From CAXXOK01 sp963666755 (GTDB lineage: Bacteria > Bacillota > Clostridia > Christensenellales > Aristaeellaceae), in the NCBI GenBank assembly GCA_963666755.2, contig CAXXGW010000009.1, forward strand, positions 1,798,001 through 1,862,000: a stretch of 64,000 nt of DNA. Reading direction: 5' to 3'. Below are positions 35,657 through 42,969 of the stretch, in pieces. The number at the start of each line of letters is the position of its first letter. Position 1 is the first letter of the stretch. A program made the translations under genes and the position numbers. The notes under the pieces are model-generated. The model did no database searches, was not told where the DNA came from, and saw only the letters and a program-made list of their open reading frames with translations.

Positions 35657-35920
35657 ATGCGAGGAAAAGGGCCACAGGAGTCCTTCCCATCTATCAACGG
35701 CAGTATGTCGACCACCAACGGTCGGCTCCAAAAGAAAGCTATCAAACCAAAATTTACCAGCATGACATGTCCATGTTGCAACCACAGGTTTATCGACCGC
35801 AATGCGAACAAGAAGTCCTTTGTGTTTGAAGCAAACGATCCCGAGCAACCTCCGTGGGAACCCGAATTTGCTATGAAGTGCAAGTTTTGCAAACGAACCC
35901 TTTTGTTGTATAGCGAATAG
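35657..35920 (+). CDS. Small zinc-ribbon protein of the prophage
   Basis: 87 residues, ATG at 35657 with AAGGAGC 6 bases upstream. Two cysteine pairs, CPCC (TCPCCNHRF) and CKFC (MKCKFCKRT), about 37 residues apart form a plausible zinc ribbon. The first 35 residues are basic and low in complexity. No family was recognised. It stands in the regulatory region of the prophage, after the metallopeptidase gene, and could be a small transcriptional regulator or an RNA-binding protein. Confidence 0.6.
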   Translation: MRGKGPQESFPSINGSMSTTNGRLQKKAIKPKFTSMTCPCCNHRFIDRNANKKSFVFEANDPEQPPWEPEFAMKCKFCKRTLLLYSE

Positions 35921-35939
35921 CCCTATTCTTCTAATTGAA

Positions 35940-36135
35940 TATCATTTCTCGCTTCGTACAGAGCACGGCGCAACCGCTCATGAGCCGGGGACAACTCGGC
36001 TGCGTGTCGGATCGTGGGTGATCCGGCCCAATATGCCTATGGCAATGCTGTAGGGGCATGGGAGCAACGGTATTGAATAATGACGCATGAGCCTGACAAG
36101 TAGCTTATTTAGCTATGTGTCAGGCTCATTTTATA
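35940..36135 (+). ncRNA. Candidate structured RNA ending in a strong terminator
   Basis: No coding frame crosses this stretch. From left to right it can form AGCCG/CGGCT (35983-35987 with 35997-36001), CGGATC/GATCCG (36008-36013 with 36020-36025, extendable by two pairs) and ATGCC/GGCAT further on. It ends with a 12-bp terminator stem (36087-36098 with 36118-36129) capped by a second 5-bp helix and followed by TTTTAT. A TATTCT-like -10 lies near 35931. The three hairpins and the terminator suggest a small RNA or a long leader. I recognise no known family. Confidence 0.45.
36087..36134 (+). terminator. Rho-independent terminator
   Basis: ATGAGCCTGACA (36087-36098) pairs with TGTCAGGCTCAT (36118-36129). 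Inside it TAGCT (36101-36105) pairs with AGCTA (36111-36115). TTTTAT follows on the plus strand only, which gives the direction. Confidence 0.85.
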
Positions 36136-36374
36136 GCTAACAGCCGCTTGTCAGGCTTCCGAAAGGAAGATGCAGGCGGCTGTTTTGATACTGATCAATG
36201 CACAATTAGCCTGAAACGCAATAGATATCAGCGTATTGATGCATTGAGCATAGCGGGGAGATAGCAGCCAAAAACCTGTGTTACTTTTCCAAAGAAATTT
36301 CTCAAACTGGTCATTACCTGCATAGTTTGACCGATACGATGCTAACAGAGCCAAGTGAAAGGAGGTGATCGACC

Positions 36375-36719
36375 GTGGGAGCGAGCGAACGTCGTGCTGA
36401 AGTACTCCGGATTCTTGTTGCGCGACGTAGCGAAACGGCTCCCAATCTAGCGTTGGAATTAGGCGTATCCGTCAGTACGATCCGTCGGGATATTCTCACG
36501 CTTATGGTCGATTATCCTCTGGAAACCCAGCAAGGGAACAACGGCTGCGTAAGGCTTGCGGATTGGTACCATCCGCACAAGCGCCTGTTCAGCAGGGAAC
36601 AGCAGCAGGTTCTCACCAAACTGGTCGCGGTCAGCGATGAACGCCAGTCACGCGTGCTGCGTGAGTTGCTTTCCGCGTATGGCTCTATGAAACCTAACGA
36701 GATAGGAGGTACCCGATGA
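36375..36719 (+). CDS. Small winged-helix DNA-binding protein (DeoR-type HTH)
   Basis: 114 residues starting at GTG 36375, placed by the ideal ribosome site AAGGAGGTGATC. RRAEVLRILVARRSETAPNLALELGVSVSTIRRDILTLM is a DeoR-type helix-turn-helix with the typical S-T-I-R-R-D-I recognition helix. The remaining 60 residues carry no ligand domain. It opens the early replication operon of the prophage, and its stop codon overlaps the region just before the helicase start, so it is probably co-translated and could regulate this operon. The strong 5' signal suggests high expression. Confidence 0.75.
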   Translation: MGASERRAEVLRILVARRSETAPNLALELGVSVSTIRRDILTLMVDYPLETQQGNNGCVRLADWYHPHKRLFSREQQQVLTKLVAVSDERQSRVLRELLSAYGSMKPNEIGGTR

Positions 36720-38165
36720 TTGTTATCAGATAACCGCTACCCCGTGAACGCTACCCTCTACCAACACCAATGCCAAGCGGCAGATGCCGCGCTGACACGT
36801 CTGGAGGATGGCGGCGGCGCAGCCCTTCTCATGGAAATGGGGACAGGCAAGACATTGACCTCCATCACCATCGTCGGTCAGCTCTGGAAGGAGCGCCGCA
36901 TTCGCAAGGTGCTCATCGTCGCCCCGCTCTCCATTCTGGGCGTCTGGGAAGAGGAGTTCCAGAAATTCGCTGCATTTGGCTATGAAATGACTCTGCTCAT
37001 TGGCTCGCTGGCGCACAAGGCTGAAATCATCCGCCATACCTCCGGTGCGGCGTTGCAAGTGCTGGTGGTGAATTACGAATCCGCATGGCGGCTGGAAACC
37101 GAACTGCTCCGATGGCATCCCGACTGCATCATCGCAGACGAATGCCACAAAATCAAGACCCATAACGCCCGCGCCAGTAAAACGATGCACAAACTGGGTG
37201 TGGCCGCCAAGTACCGCCTCGCCCTCACTGGCACCGTGATCACCAACAAACCCATCGACGTGTTCAGCCAGTATAAGTTCGCGGAACCTAGCGTGTTTGG
37301 CGGCAGCTTCTACCTCTTTCGCAACCGCTATTTTGACATGACAGGGTATGGAAAGTACACCCCTGTAATGAAGCAAGCCATGGAAACGGAGTTCACCCAG
37401 CGTCTGCACAGCATCGCCTTCCGCGCGACCAAGGCCGAATGCCTTGACCTCCCTGACACGACTGACGTAATCCAGCGCGTCGATCTGGAACCTGCCGCCC
37501 TGCGCGCCTACCGCCAGCTGGTCAAGGACAGCTACACCGAACTACATGACGGCGCGGTTACCGTCACCAATGTGCTGACCCGCCTGCTGCGCCTGTCCCA
37601 GCTCACCGGCGGCTTCCTGGGCAGCGACGATGAACCCAGGCCGGAGCAGGTTTCCTCCGCCAAGTTGGACGCGCTGGAAGAAATCCTCGAGAGCTCGGAT
37701 GGGCAGAAGCTGGTGATCATTGCCCGCTTTCTCCCCGAAATTCAGGCTATCGAGCAGATGCTTACACGCAAAGGCATCCGCTACGCCATCATCCACGGCG
37801 GCGTGAACAACCGTGCGGCGCAGGTGACAGCGTTCCAGACCGACCCCGCTGTGCAGGTGTTCATTGGGCAGATCGCCACAGCGGGGCTTGGCATCACGCT
37901 CACGGCAGCATCCACCATGGTGTTCTACTCGCTGGACTACTCCATGAGCAACTACGAACAGACCAAAGCCCGTATCCACCGCGTCGGGCAGCGTCACCCC
38001 TGTACCTATATCCACCTCGTGGCCAGGGGCACGGTGGATGAACAGGTGCTCAAAGCCCTCAAGGACAAGGCCGATCTGGCCAAAACGCTGGTGGACGATT
38101 GCCGTGCAGGCCGTAACCCCTTCGACCCCTACAGGAGGAAGTATGCAGCAGGAAACGATGTTTGA
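36720..38165 (+). CDS. Phage SNF2/DEAD-type DNA helicase
   Basis: 481 residues starting at TTG 36720. AGGAGGT lies 9 bases upstream, and the nearby ATG at 36716 runs into a stop after five codons. It is a superfamily 2 ATPase with Walker A MGTGKT (40-45), DECH (140-143), LTGTVITNKP (motif III) and QTKARIHRVGQRHPC (motif VI, SNF2 form). Such stand-alone small SNF2 helicases occur in the replication module of many Firmicute siphoviruses and are thought to unwind or remodel replication intermediates. It starts right after the stop of the winged-helix gene and its end overlaps the next gene by 23 bases. Confidence 0.92.
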   Translation: MLSDNRYPVNATLYQHQCQAADAALTRLEDGGGAALLMEMGTGKTLTSITIVGQLWKERRIRKVLIVAPLSILGVWEEEFQKFAAFGYEMTLLIGSLAHKAEIIRHTSGAALQVLVVNYESAWRLETELLRWHPDCIIADECHKIKTHNARASKTMHKLGVAAKYRLALTGTVITNKPIDVFSQYKFAEPSVFGGSFYLFRNRYFDMTGYGKYTPVMKQAMETEFTQRLHSIAFRATKAECLDLPDTTDVIQRVDLEPAALRAYRQLVKDSYTELHDGAVTVTNVLTRLLRLSQLTGGFLGSDDEPRPEQVSSAKLDALEEILESSDGQKLVIIARFLPEIQAIEQMLTRKGIRYAIIHGGVNNRAAQVTAFQTDPAVQVFIGQIATAGLGITLTAASTMVFYSLDYSMSNYEQTKARIHRVGQRHPCTYIHLVARGTVDEQVLKALKDKADLAKTLVDDCRAGRNPFDPYRRKYAAGNDV

Positions 38166-38559
38166 ACTGGCTGACAAGCTCAAGGCGCTTCGTGATCAGA
38201 AAGACGCCTTGGAGGCCGAGCTCAAGCAGGTCAACATGGATATCGACAACGCTGACTGGCACCTGGCTAACCACATGGCGGAAACGGAAACCCAGAATTT
38301 CACACGCGCGGGCATCATGTTCTGCCTGACCACTAAGACCCGCGCCAGCGCATTGGCTGGACAGAAGGAAGCGCTCTATGACGCGCTACGAGCGCAGGGC
38401 TATGGCGATCTGGTCTACGAGACCGTCAACACCAATTCGCTCTCCGCGTTCGTCAAGGAGCAGATCGAGGCCAATGACGATACCTTGCCCGAATGGCTCA
38501 ACGGGCTGATCAGCATGTTTGACAAAACGACCGTCGGCGTGCGCAAAGCGCCCCGATAA
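38143..38559 (+). CDS. Phage protein of the replication module, coiled-coil N-terminus
   Basis: 138 residues, ATG at 38143 with AGGAGG upstream. MQQETMFELADKLKALRDQKDALEAELKQVN forms a heptad coiled coil of about 40 residues. The rest (GIMFCLTTKTRASALAGQKEALYDALRAQGYGDLVYETVN) looks like a small globular domain without recognisable motif. It lies between the SNF2 helicase and a cysteine-containing protein that is part of the same block in related phages. Its role is unknown. Oligomeric DNA-binding or helicase-partner activity would suit the location. Confidence 0.7.
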   Translation: MQQETMFELADKLKALRDQKDALEAELKQVNMDIDNADWHLANHMAETETQNFTRAGIMFCLTTKTRASALAGQKEALYDALRAQGYGDLVYETVNTNSLSAFVKEQIEANDDTLPEWLNGLISMFDKTTVGVRKAPR

Positions 38560-38581
38560 CACAGAAAGTGAGAAAACCATC

Positions 38582-39319
38582 ATGAACGAAACCGAAATGA
38601 TCACAACCACCGGCTACACCGCCCTCCGGGATTTCAACCTTGCCGACGCCATGCACGATGAACTGAACGGCATGGACATTTCCTTTGACCGCGTTACCAT
38701 CCCCGCAGCTGGGGGCACTACCTTCGAACTCCCCGGCGCGCTGCCCGGTGAAACCGATGCGGTGAAAGAGTTTACCGGGGTGATCCTCTACCACCACCCG
38801 CTGTTCTCCTTCTACCGCGAACGCTTCACCGGCGGCAACAACGCACCCGACTGCGGCAGCTACGACGGCGTGACCGGCGTCGGCAATCCCGGCGGGGACT
38901 GCGCGTCCTGCCCGCTCAACCAGTTTGGCTCCGGGGAAAATGGCGGCAAAGCGTGCAAGAACAAGCGCCGCATCTACATCCTGCGCGAAGGCGAAGTCAT
39001 CCCGTTGCTGCTGGCGCTCCCCACCGGCTCCATGAAGGAATTCGCGGTGTACATCAAGCGGCTGCTCGCCAAGGGGAAAAAGTCCCAAAGCGTGGTCACG
39101 CGCTTTTCCCTCAAGAAGGTCAGCAACGCTGGCGGCATCGCCTACTCCCAGGCGCAGTTCGCCGTGGCACGGATGCTCACAGCAGAGGAAACCCCGTGTA
39201 TCGCGGCCATGGCGGAGCATGTGAAGCAGCGTTCCACCCATGTGGGCTACGAAGCGGAGGCTTTCCCCGGCGAAATCATCGACCCGGAAACCGGCGAGGT
39301 CACCCAGCCGCTGCAGTAA
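38582..39319 (+). CDS. Conserved phage protein with a cysteine cluster
   Basis: 245 residues from the ATG at 38582 (MNETEMITTTGYTALRDFN). Residues of about 100-125 contain NNAPDCGSYDGVTG, DCASCPLNQFG and ACKNKRR, a four-cysteine arrangement that may bind zinc or an iron-sulfur cluster. The rest has beta-rich segments (RRIYILREGEVIPLLLALP, VVTRFSLKKVSNAGG). It stands between helicase and polymerase genes, so a single-strand DNA-binding or recombination role is possible, but I do not recognise the family. It is followed by the first of two identical hairpins. Confidence 0.7.
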   Translation: MNETEMITTTGYTALRDFNLADAMHDELNGMDISFDRVTIPAAGGTTFELPGALPGETDAVKEFTGVILYHHPLFSFYRERFTGGNNAPDCGSYDGVTGVGNPGGDCASCPLNQFGSGENGGKACKNKRRIYILREGEVIPLLLALPTGSMKEFAVYIKRLLAKGKKSQSVVTRFSLKKVSNAGGIAYSQAQFAVARMLTAEETPCIAAMAEHVKQRSTHVGYEAEAFPGEIIDPETGEVTQPLQ

Positions 39320-39328
39320 AGTCACCCC

Positions 39329-39354
39329 GGCGGAGGGTGGCAACGCCCTCCGCC
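39329..39354. repeat. Identical hairpin repeat, copy 1 (before the antirepressor gene)
   Basis: Arms GGCGGAGGG (39329-39337) and CCCTCCGCC (39346-39354). All 26 bases, including the loop, recur at 40107-40132 on the far side of the antirepressor gene. Confidence 0.85.
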
Positions 39355-39373
39355 CATTTGAAAGGAGCATTTC

Positions 39374-40099
39374 ATGAACAACATGCAAGTTTTTACCAGC
39401 CAGCACTTCGGCCGGGTTCGCGTCGTGATGCGCGAAGGCGAGCCGTGGTTTGTGGCATCAGATGTCTGCCGGGCGCTGGATGTCGGAAACATCAGTCAAG
39501 CGGTATCTCGGCTTGAGGAAGACGAGATTCATATCATTTTAAATGATACGAATCGCGGAAAGCGTAGCATGGCAGTCGTTAGCGAGCCTGGCTTGTATGC
39601 GTTGGTTCTGGGCAGCCGTAAACCGGAAGCGCAATCCTTCCGTCGCTGGATCACCCATGAGGTGTTGCCCGCGATCCGTCAGGAAGGCGCGTACATGACG
39701 CCCGAACGCCTGCACGAGGTGCTGGAGGATCCTGACACACTTATCGCGCTGGCTCAGCGGCTCAAATTGCTGCAGGAGAAAAACCGTGCTTTGGTTGCCA
39801 AGAATGTGGAGTTGCTTCCCAAAGCGGACTACTTCGACCGGCTGGTTGACCACGATGTCAACCTGACCCTGCGCGAAACCGCTAAGGAGCTGGGCGTCAA
39901 GGAGCGCAGCTTCATCGATTACCTCATCGAGCACGGCTACCTGTACCGGGATAAGAAGCAGCACCTCATGCCCTACGCCGACCACGTGGATACGCTGTTC
40001 GCGGTGAAGGAGTGTGTCAACGAGCGCACGGGCTGGGGCGGCACGCAGACACTGGTCACCCCGCAGGGGCGAGACTGTTTCCGCAAGCAGCTTTGCTGA
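39374..40099 (+). CDS. Phage antirepressor with BRO-N and KilA-C-type domains
   Basis: 241 residues. The N-terminal BRO domain is visible as GEPWFVASDVCRALDVGN, AVVSEPGLYALVLGSRKPEA and FRRWITHEVLPAIR. A coiled stretch (LAQRLKLLQEKNRALVAKNVELLPKADYFDRLVD) leads to a C-terminal KilA-C/ANT-like domain (LRETAKELGVKERSFIDYLIEHGYLYRDKK). Such proteins block or bypass repressors and steer the lytic switch. The ATG follows GAAAGGAGC. The gene is bracketed by two identical 26-base hairpins, which sets it apart from the operon as a cassette. Confidence 0.92.
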   Translation: MNNMQVFTSQHFGRVRVVMREGEPWFVASDVCRALDVGNISQAVSRLEEDEIHIILNDTNRGKRSMAVVSEPGLYALVLGSRKPEAQSFRRWITHEVLPAIRQEGAYMTPERLHEVLEDPDTLIALAQRLKLLQEKNRALVAKNVELLPKADYFDRLVDHDVNLTLRETAKELGVKERSFIDYLIEHGYLYRDKKQHLMPYADHVDTLFAVKECVNERTGWGGTQTLVTPQGRDCFRKQLC

Positions 40100-40106
40100 A
40101 CCATAC

Positions 40107-40132
40107 GGCGGAGGGTGGCAACGCCCTCCGCC
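40107..40132. repeat. Identical hairpin repeat, copy 2 (after the antirepressor gene)
   Basis: The same 26 bases as at 39329-39354, arms GGCGGAGGG (40107-40115) and CCCTCCGCC (40124-40132), starting 8 bases after the antirepressor stop and 19 bases before the polymerase start. No T-run follows, so it is not a standard terminator. Confidence 0.85.
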
Positions 40133-40151
40133 TCCCGAAAGGTGGCATTCC

Positions 40152-42083
40152 ATGGGCTACCAATGCGTCACGGAGTTAAACAGCATTCAGGATTACCTGC
40201 AGGGCGCCACGCTGGTCGCGTTCGACTTTGAGACCGCCCCGCTGCTGCAGTACCGATCCGACCCCAAGGCATCGCTCGACCCCCACCGCGCCTGCATCGT
40301 GGGCATCAGTCTATCGGTGGCGGAGGGCAGCGCCATCTACATTCCCTTGCAGCATTTTGACGGTGGCAACGCTGACCCGAAAATCATCATCTCTTACCTG
40401 TACGATGCGCTGTGGACAAACCCCAACGTCACCAAGGTGGCGCACAACCTGGCCTTCGAAGCGCAATTCCTGTACGCGCTGGGCATCGTCCTGCAGCCGC
40501 CGTGCTACGACACCATCGCCGCCGCGCAACTGACGCTCAAGAGCGACTACGAATTTCGGAGTCTCGGTGACTCTGGTCTTAAAACCCTTGTGCCAAAGCT
40601 GCTTGGTGTTGAGCTTCCTACCTTTGGGGAGGTTACCGAAGGAAGATTCTTTGATGAACTGCTCTCTCGCGACCCGGAAACCATCCGCTACGCCTGTGCG
40701 GACAGCGACTACGCCTTGCAGCTGTACCACCGTTTCAACGCTTGGTTTGATGCTTTCCTGCCACAACACAGAGCCATCGTCGAGCAGGTGGAAAGCCCCA
40801 CGGCCATCTTCTGCGGGCTTATGAAGTACAACGGGCTGCTCATGGATCGCCCTCGGATGATCTGCAAACAGGTGGAGTGCTTTGATCGGCTTGTTGAGCT
40901 GCGGGAGCAGATCCATAACCTTATCGGCGACGTGGATATCGGGGCTAACGCCGGCACCAAGGCATTCAAGGACTATCTGTTCAAAGACCTGGGCCTTCCG
41001 ATCCTGAAAACCACCGTGAAGAACGCCGAGGCTGCGGATGATCAGGTCATGGTGATGCTGGCGCAGTGGTGCACCGATCACCGGACGGAGCTGGTGCCCC
41101 TGTTTGAGCTGGTACAGGAATACCGCAAGTGGTCAAAGCTGAAAAATACCTATATCGACGGCTATCTCAAGCACATCAGCGACGTTACCGGTCGCATCCA
41201 CCCAGACCTGCTACCTCTTGCAACATCGACGGGACGCTTTGCCGCGCGCAACCCAAACATGCAAAATTGCCCCCGCAAGACCAACGATCCCGTGGGAATC
41301 CGCTCCTTCATCGTAGCGCCGGAAAACCATGTGCTGGTATCCTGCGATTTCTCTCAGATTGAGCTGCGTGTCGGCGCATTCTACTGCAAGGATCCCAGGA
41401 TGCTGGAAACCTACCAAACCGGCGGTGACATCCACGCGCAGACCACGAGCGTCATTTTTTCCATTCCGTATGCGCAGGCGGTGGATAAAAATGCGCCAGA
41501 GTACAAAGAGCGCCGTACCATCGCAAAGAATGTCAATTTTGGCGTGTTCTACGGCCTTTTCCCATCAGGGCTGCAGCGGACGCTGCGCTTCAAGGCGGGG
41601 CTGAACCCGACGCTTACCGAGTGCGAGAGTATCATCGCCAATCTGAAAGCGGGCTATCCCCAGTTAGCCAAGTGGCAGGAGCAGGAGAAACGCACGACAA
41701 GCTCTACCCAGTACACGCAGACTTACCTTGGGCGGAGGCGCTACCTGCCCGGAATCCGCTCGCAGGATTGGAGCCGCAAAAGCTTTGCAGAGCGTTGCGC
41801 GCTCAACACGCCCATTCAAGGCACGGCGGCCGATATCCTCAAACTGGCGCTGGGACGGTTGCTAGCGGGATTGCCGGAACGCCCTTGGCTCAAACCCCTG
41901 CTCCAGATCCATGATGAGCTGGTGTTTGAACTGCCCACCGAGCGGCTTGACGAAGCGGTGGCTTTCATCCGCGCCTGCATGGAGCAGCAACCCTTTTCCG
42001 GGTTTGATGTACCCATCGTGGCGGAGGCTGCCTACGGTGCTGACTTTGGCCACATGACCGAGATCGAAAGGAGCGACGTATGA
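40152..42083 (+). CDS. Phage family A DNA polymerase with 3'-5' exonuclease domain
   Basis: 643 residues, start ATG 40152 (MGYQCVTELNSIQDYL) with AAAGGTGG upstream. The exonuclease begins VAFDFETAP (D25, E27). The polymerase has motif A DFSQIELRV (D399), motif B KNVNFGVFYG and motif C QIHDELVFE (D588). There is no 5'-3' nuclease domain, as in phage polymerases related to T7 and SPO1 types. It replicates the phage genome together with the primase-helicase encoded 0.9 kb downstream. It ends 4 bases inside the next gene (ATGA). Confidence 0.95.
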   Translation: MGYQCVTELNSIQDYLQGATLVAFDFETAPLLQYRSDPKASLDPHRACIVGISLSVAEGSAIYIPLQHFDGGNADPKIIISYLYDALWTNPNVTKVAHNLAFEAQFLYALGIVLQPPCYDTIAAAQLTLKSDYEFRSLGDSGLKTLVPKLLGVELPTFGEVTEGRFFDELLSRDPETIRYACADSDYALQLYHRFNAWFDAFLPQHRAIVEQVESPTAIFCGLMKYNGLLMDRPRMICKQVECFDRLVELREQIHNLIGDVDIGANAGTKAFKDYLFKDLGLPILKTTVKNAEAADDQVMVMLAQWCTDHRTELVPLFELVQEYRKWSKLKNTYIDGYLKHISDVTGRIHPDLLPLATSTGRFAARNPNMQNCPRKTNDPVGIRSFIVAPENHVLVSCDFSQIELRVGAFYCKDPRMLETYQTGGDIHAQTTSVIFSIPYAQAVDKNAPEYKERRTIAKNVNFGVFYGLFPSGLQRTLRFKAGLNPTLTECESIIANLKAGYPQLAKWQEQEKRTTSSTQYTQTYLGRRRYLPGIRSQDWSRKSFAERCALNTPIQGTAADILKLALGRLLAGLPERPWLKPLLQIHDELVFELPTERLDEAVAFIRACMEQQPFSGFDVPIVAEAAYGADFGHMTEIERSDV

Positions 42084-42550
42084 AACAGAATCCCTTATCG
42101 CTGGCGGATCGGCTGCTGGCTGACCCCGACTACGCCATACGGGTGTTTCGGGAACTCAAGCAGGAACGCGCAAAACGCGCTCATCTGGAAAAGCAAACCG
42201 CTGAACAGCGCCGCTGGGCGGCAATGATACGTCCCAAACTGGACTTCTTCGACCGGGTGCTGCGCAGGGGTGAGCTGCTCCCCACAGCGGTCATCGCTGC
42301 CGATTACGGCATGACGGAGCGCGATTACACGGATATGCTCTGGACGCTCGGCATCTGCTCGGATACAGGCTACGGTCTGCGCCTGATGCCCCGGTATGCC
42401 CAGCAGGGCTACATGGCGTGGGAAACCATCTTGTATGGCAACCATCATAAGGATCAACGGCTGCTCTGGACACAGCGTGGGCGATACTTCCTCTACCAGA
42501 TGCTCAAGGATCGCTACAATTTGCTTCCCCGAAAGGAGAATCTGCCATGA
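42080..42550 (+). CDS. Phage protein with KilA-C/ANT-like antirepressor domain
   Basis: 156 residues. After a helical, charged N-terminus (ADRLLADPDYAIRVFRELKQ) the segment PKLDFFDRVLRRGELLPTAVIAADYGM and RLLWTQRGRYFLYQML follows the layout of the C-terminal KilA-C domain found in Ant proteins, including the last W-T-x-x-G-x-x-x-L/F. There is no BRO-N or Rha N-terminal domain. It overlaps the polymerase gene by 4 bases and the next gene by 4 bases. It may be a stand-alone DNA-binding regulator. Two KilA-C-type proteins within 3 kb suggest duplicated antirepressor functions. Confidence 0.72.
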   Translation: MKQNPLSLADRLLADPDYAIRVFRELKQERAKRAHLEKQTAEQRRWAAMIRPKLDFFDRVLRRGELLPTAVIAADYGMTERDYTDMLWTLGICSDTGYGLRLMPRYAQQGYMAWETILYGNHHKDQRLLWTQRGRYFLYQMLKDRYNLLPRKENLP

Positions 42551-42969
42551 TGTACCGCAATCACGAAGGCTATCCCGACCCCACTGCCGGCGCGGCGCTG
42601 GCCAGAATTGAGCAGGAGGAGTACCGATTGCGCTGCCCCTTCATGCCGCTGGTGTACATTTGCTCGCCGTATCAGGGCGATGTGGAACACAACACACAGG
42701 CTGCGCAACGCTACTCGCGTTTTGCTTTGGAGAACAAACGCCTGCCCATCGCGCCGCACCTGCTGTTCCCGCAGTTCATGGGTGCAGAAACGGACGATAC
42801 CCGAGAGCTTGCCCTGCACATGGGTACGATCCTGCTCACCAAGTGCCATGAGCTGTGGTACTTCGGAGATCGGATCAGCGAGGGCATGAAGCTGGAGCTC
42901 AACCGGGCAAGACTGCGCGGAATCCCGGTGCGGCATTTCAACGATGATTGTAAGGAGGTGGCGATATGA
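42547..42969 (+). CDS. Nucleoside 2-deoxyribosyltransferase-like protein (DUF4406/DUF7768 type)
   Basis: 140 residues. MPLVYICSPYQGDVEHNTQAA begins with the beta-strand plus S-P-Y/F-x-G loop of the nucleoside deoxyribosyltransferase-like fold. PIAPHLLFPQF, HMGTILLTKCHELWYFGDRISEGMKLEL follow in the expected order, the last with the S-x-G-M-x-x-E segment that holds the catalytic Glu in the enzymes. Phages carry such proteins in replication modules, perhaps for nucleotide salvage or DNA modification. The actual substrate is unknown. The gene overlaps both neighbours by 4 bases. Confidence 0.78.
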   Translation: MMYRNHEGYPDPTAGAALARIEQEEYRLRCPFMPLVYICSPYQGDVEHNTQAAQRYSRFALENKRLPIAPHLLFPQFMGAETDDTRELALHMGTILLTKCHELWYFGDRISEGMKLELNRARLRGIPVRHFNDDCKEVAI

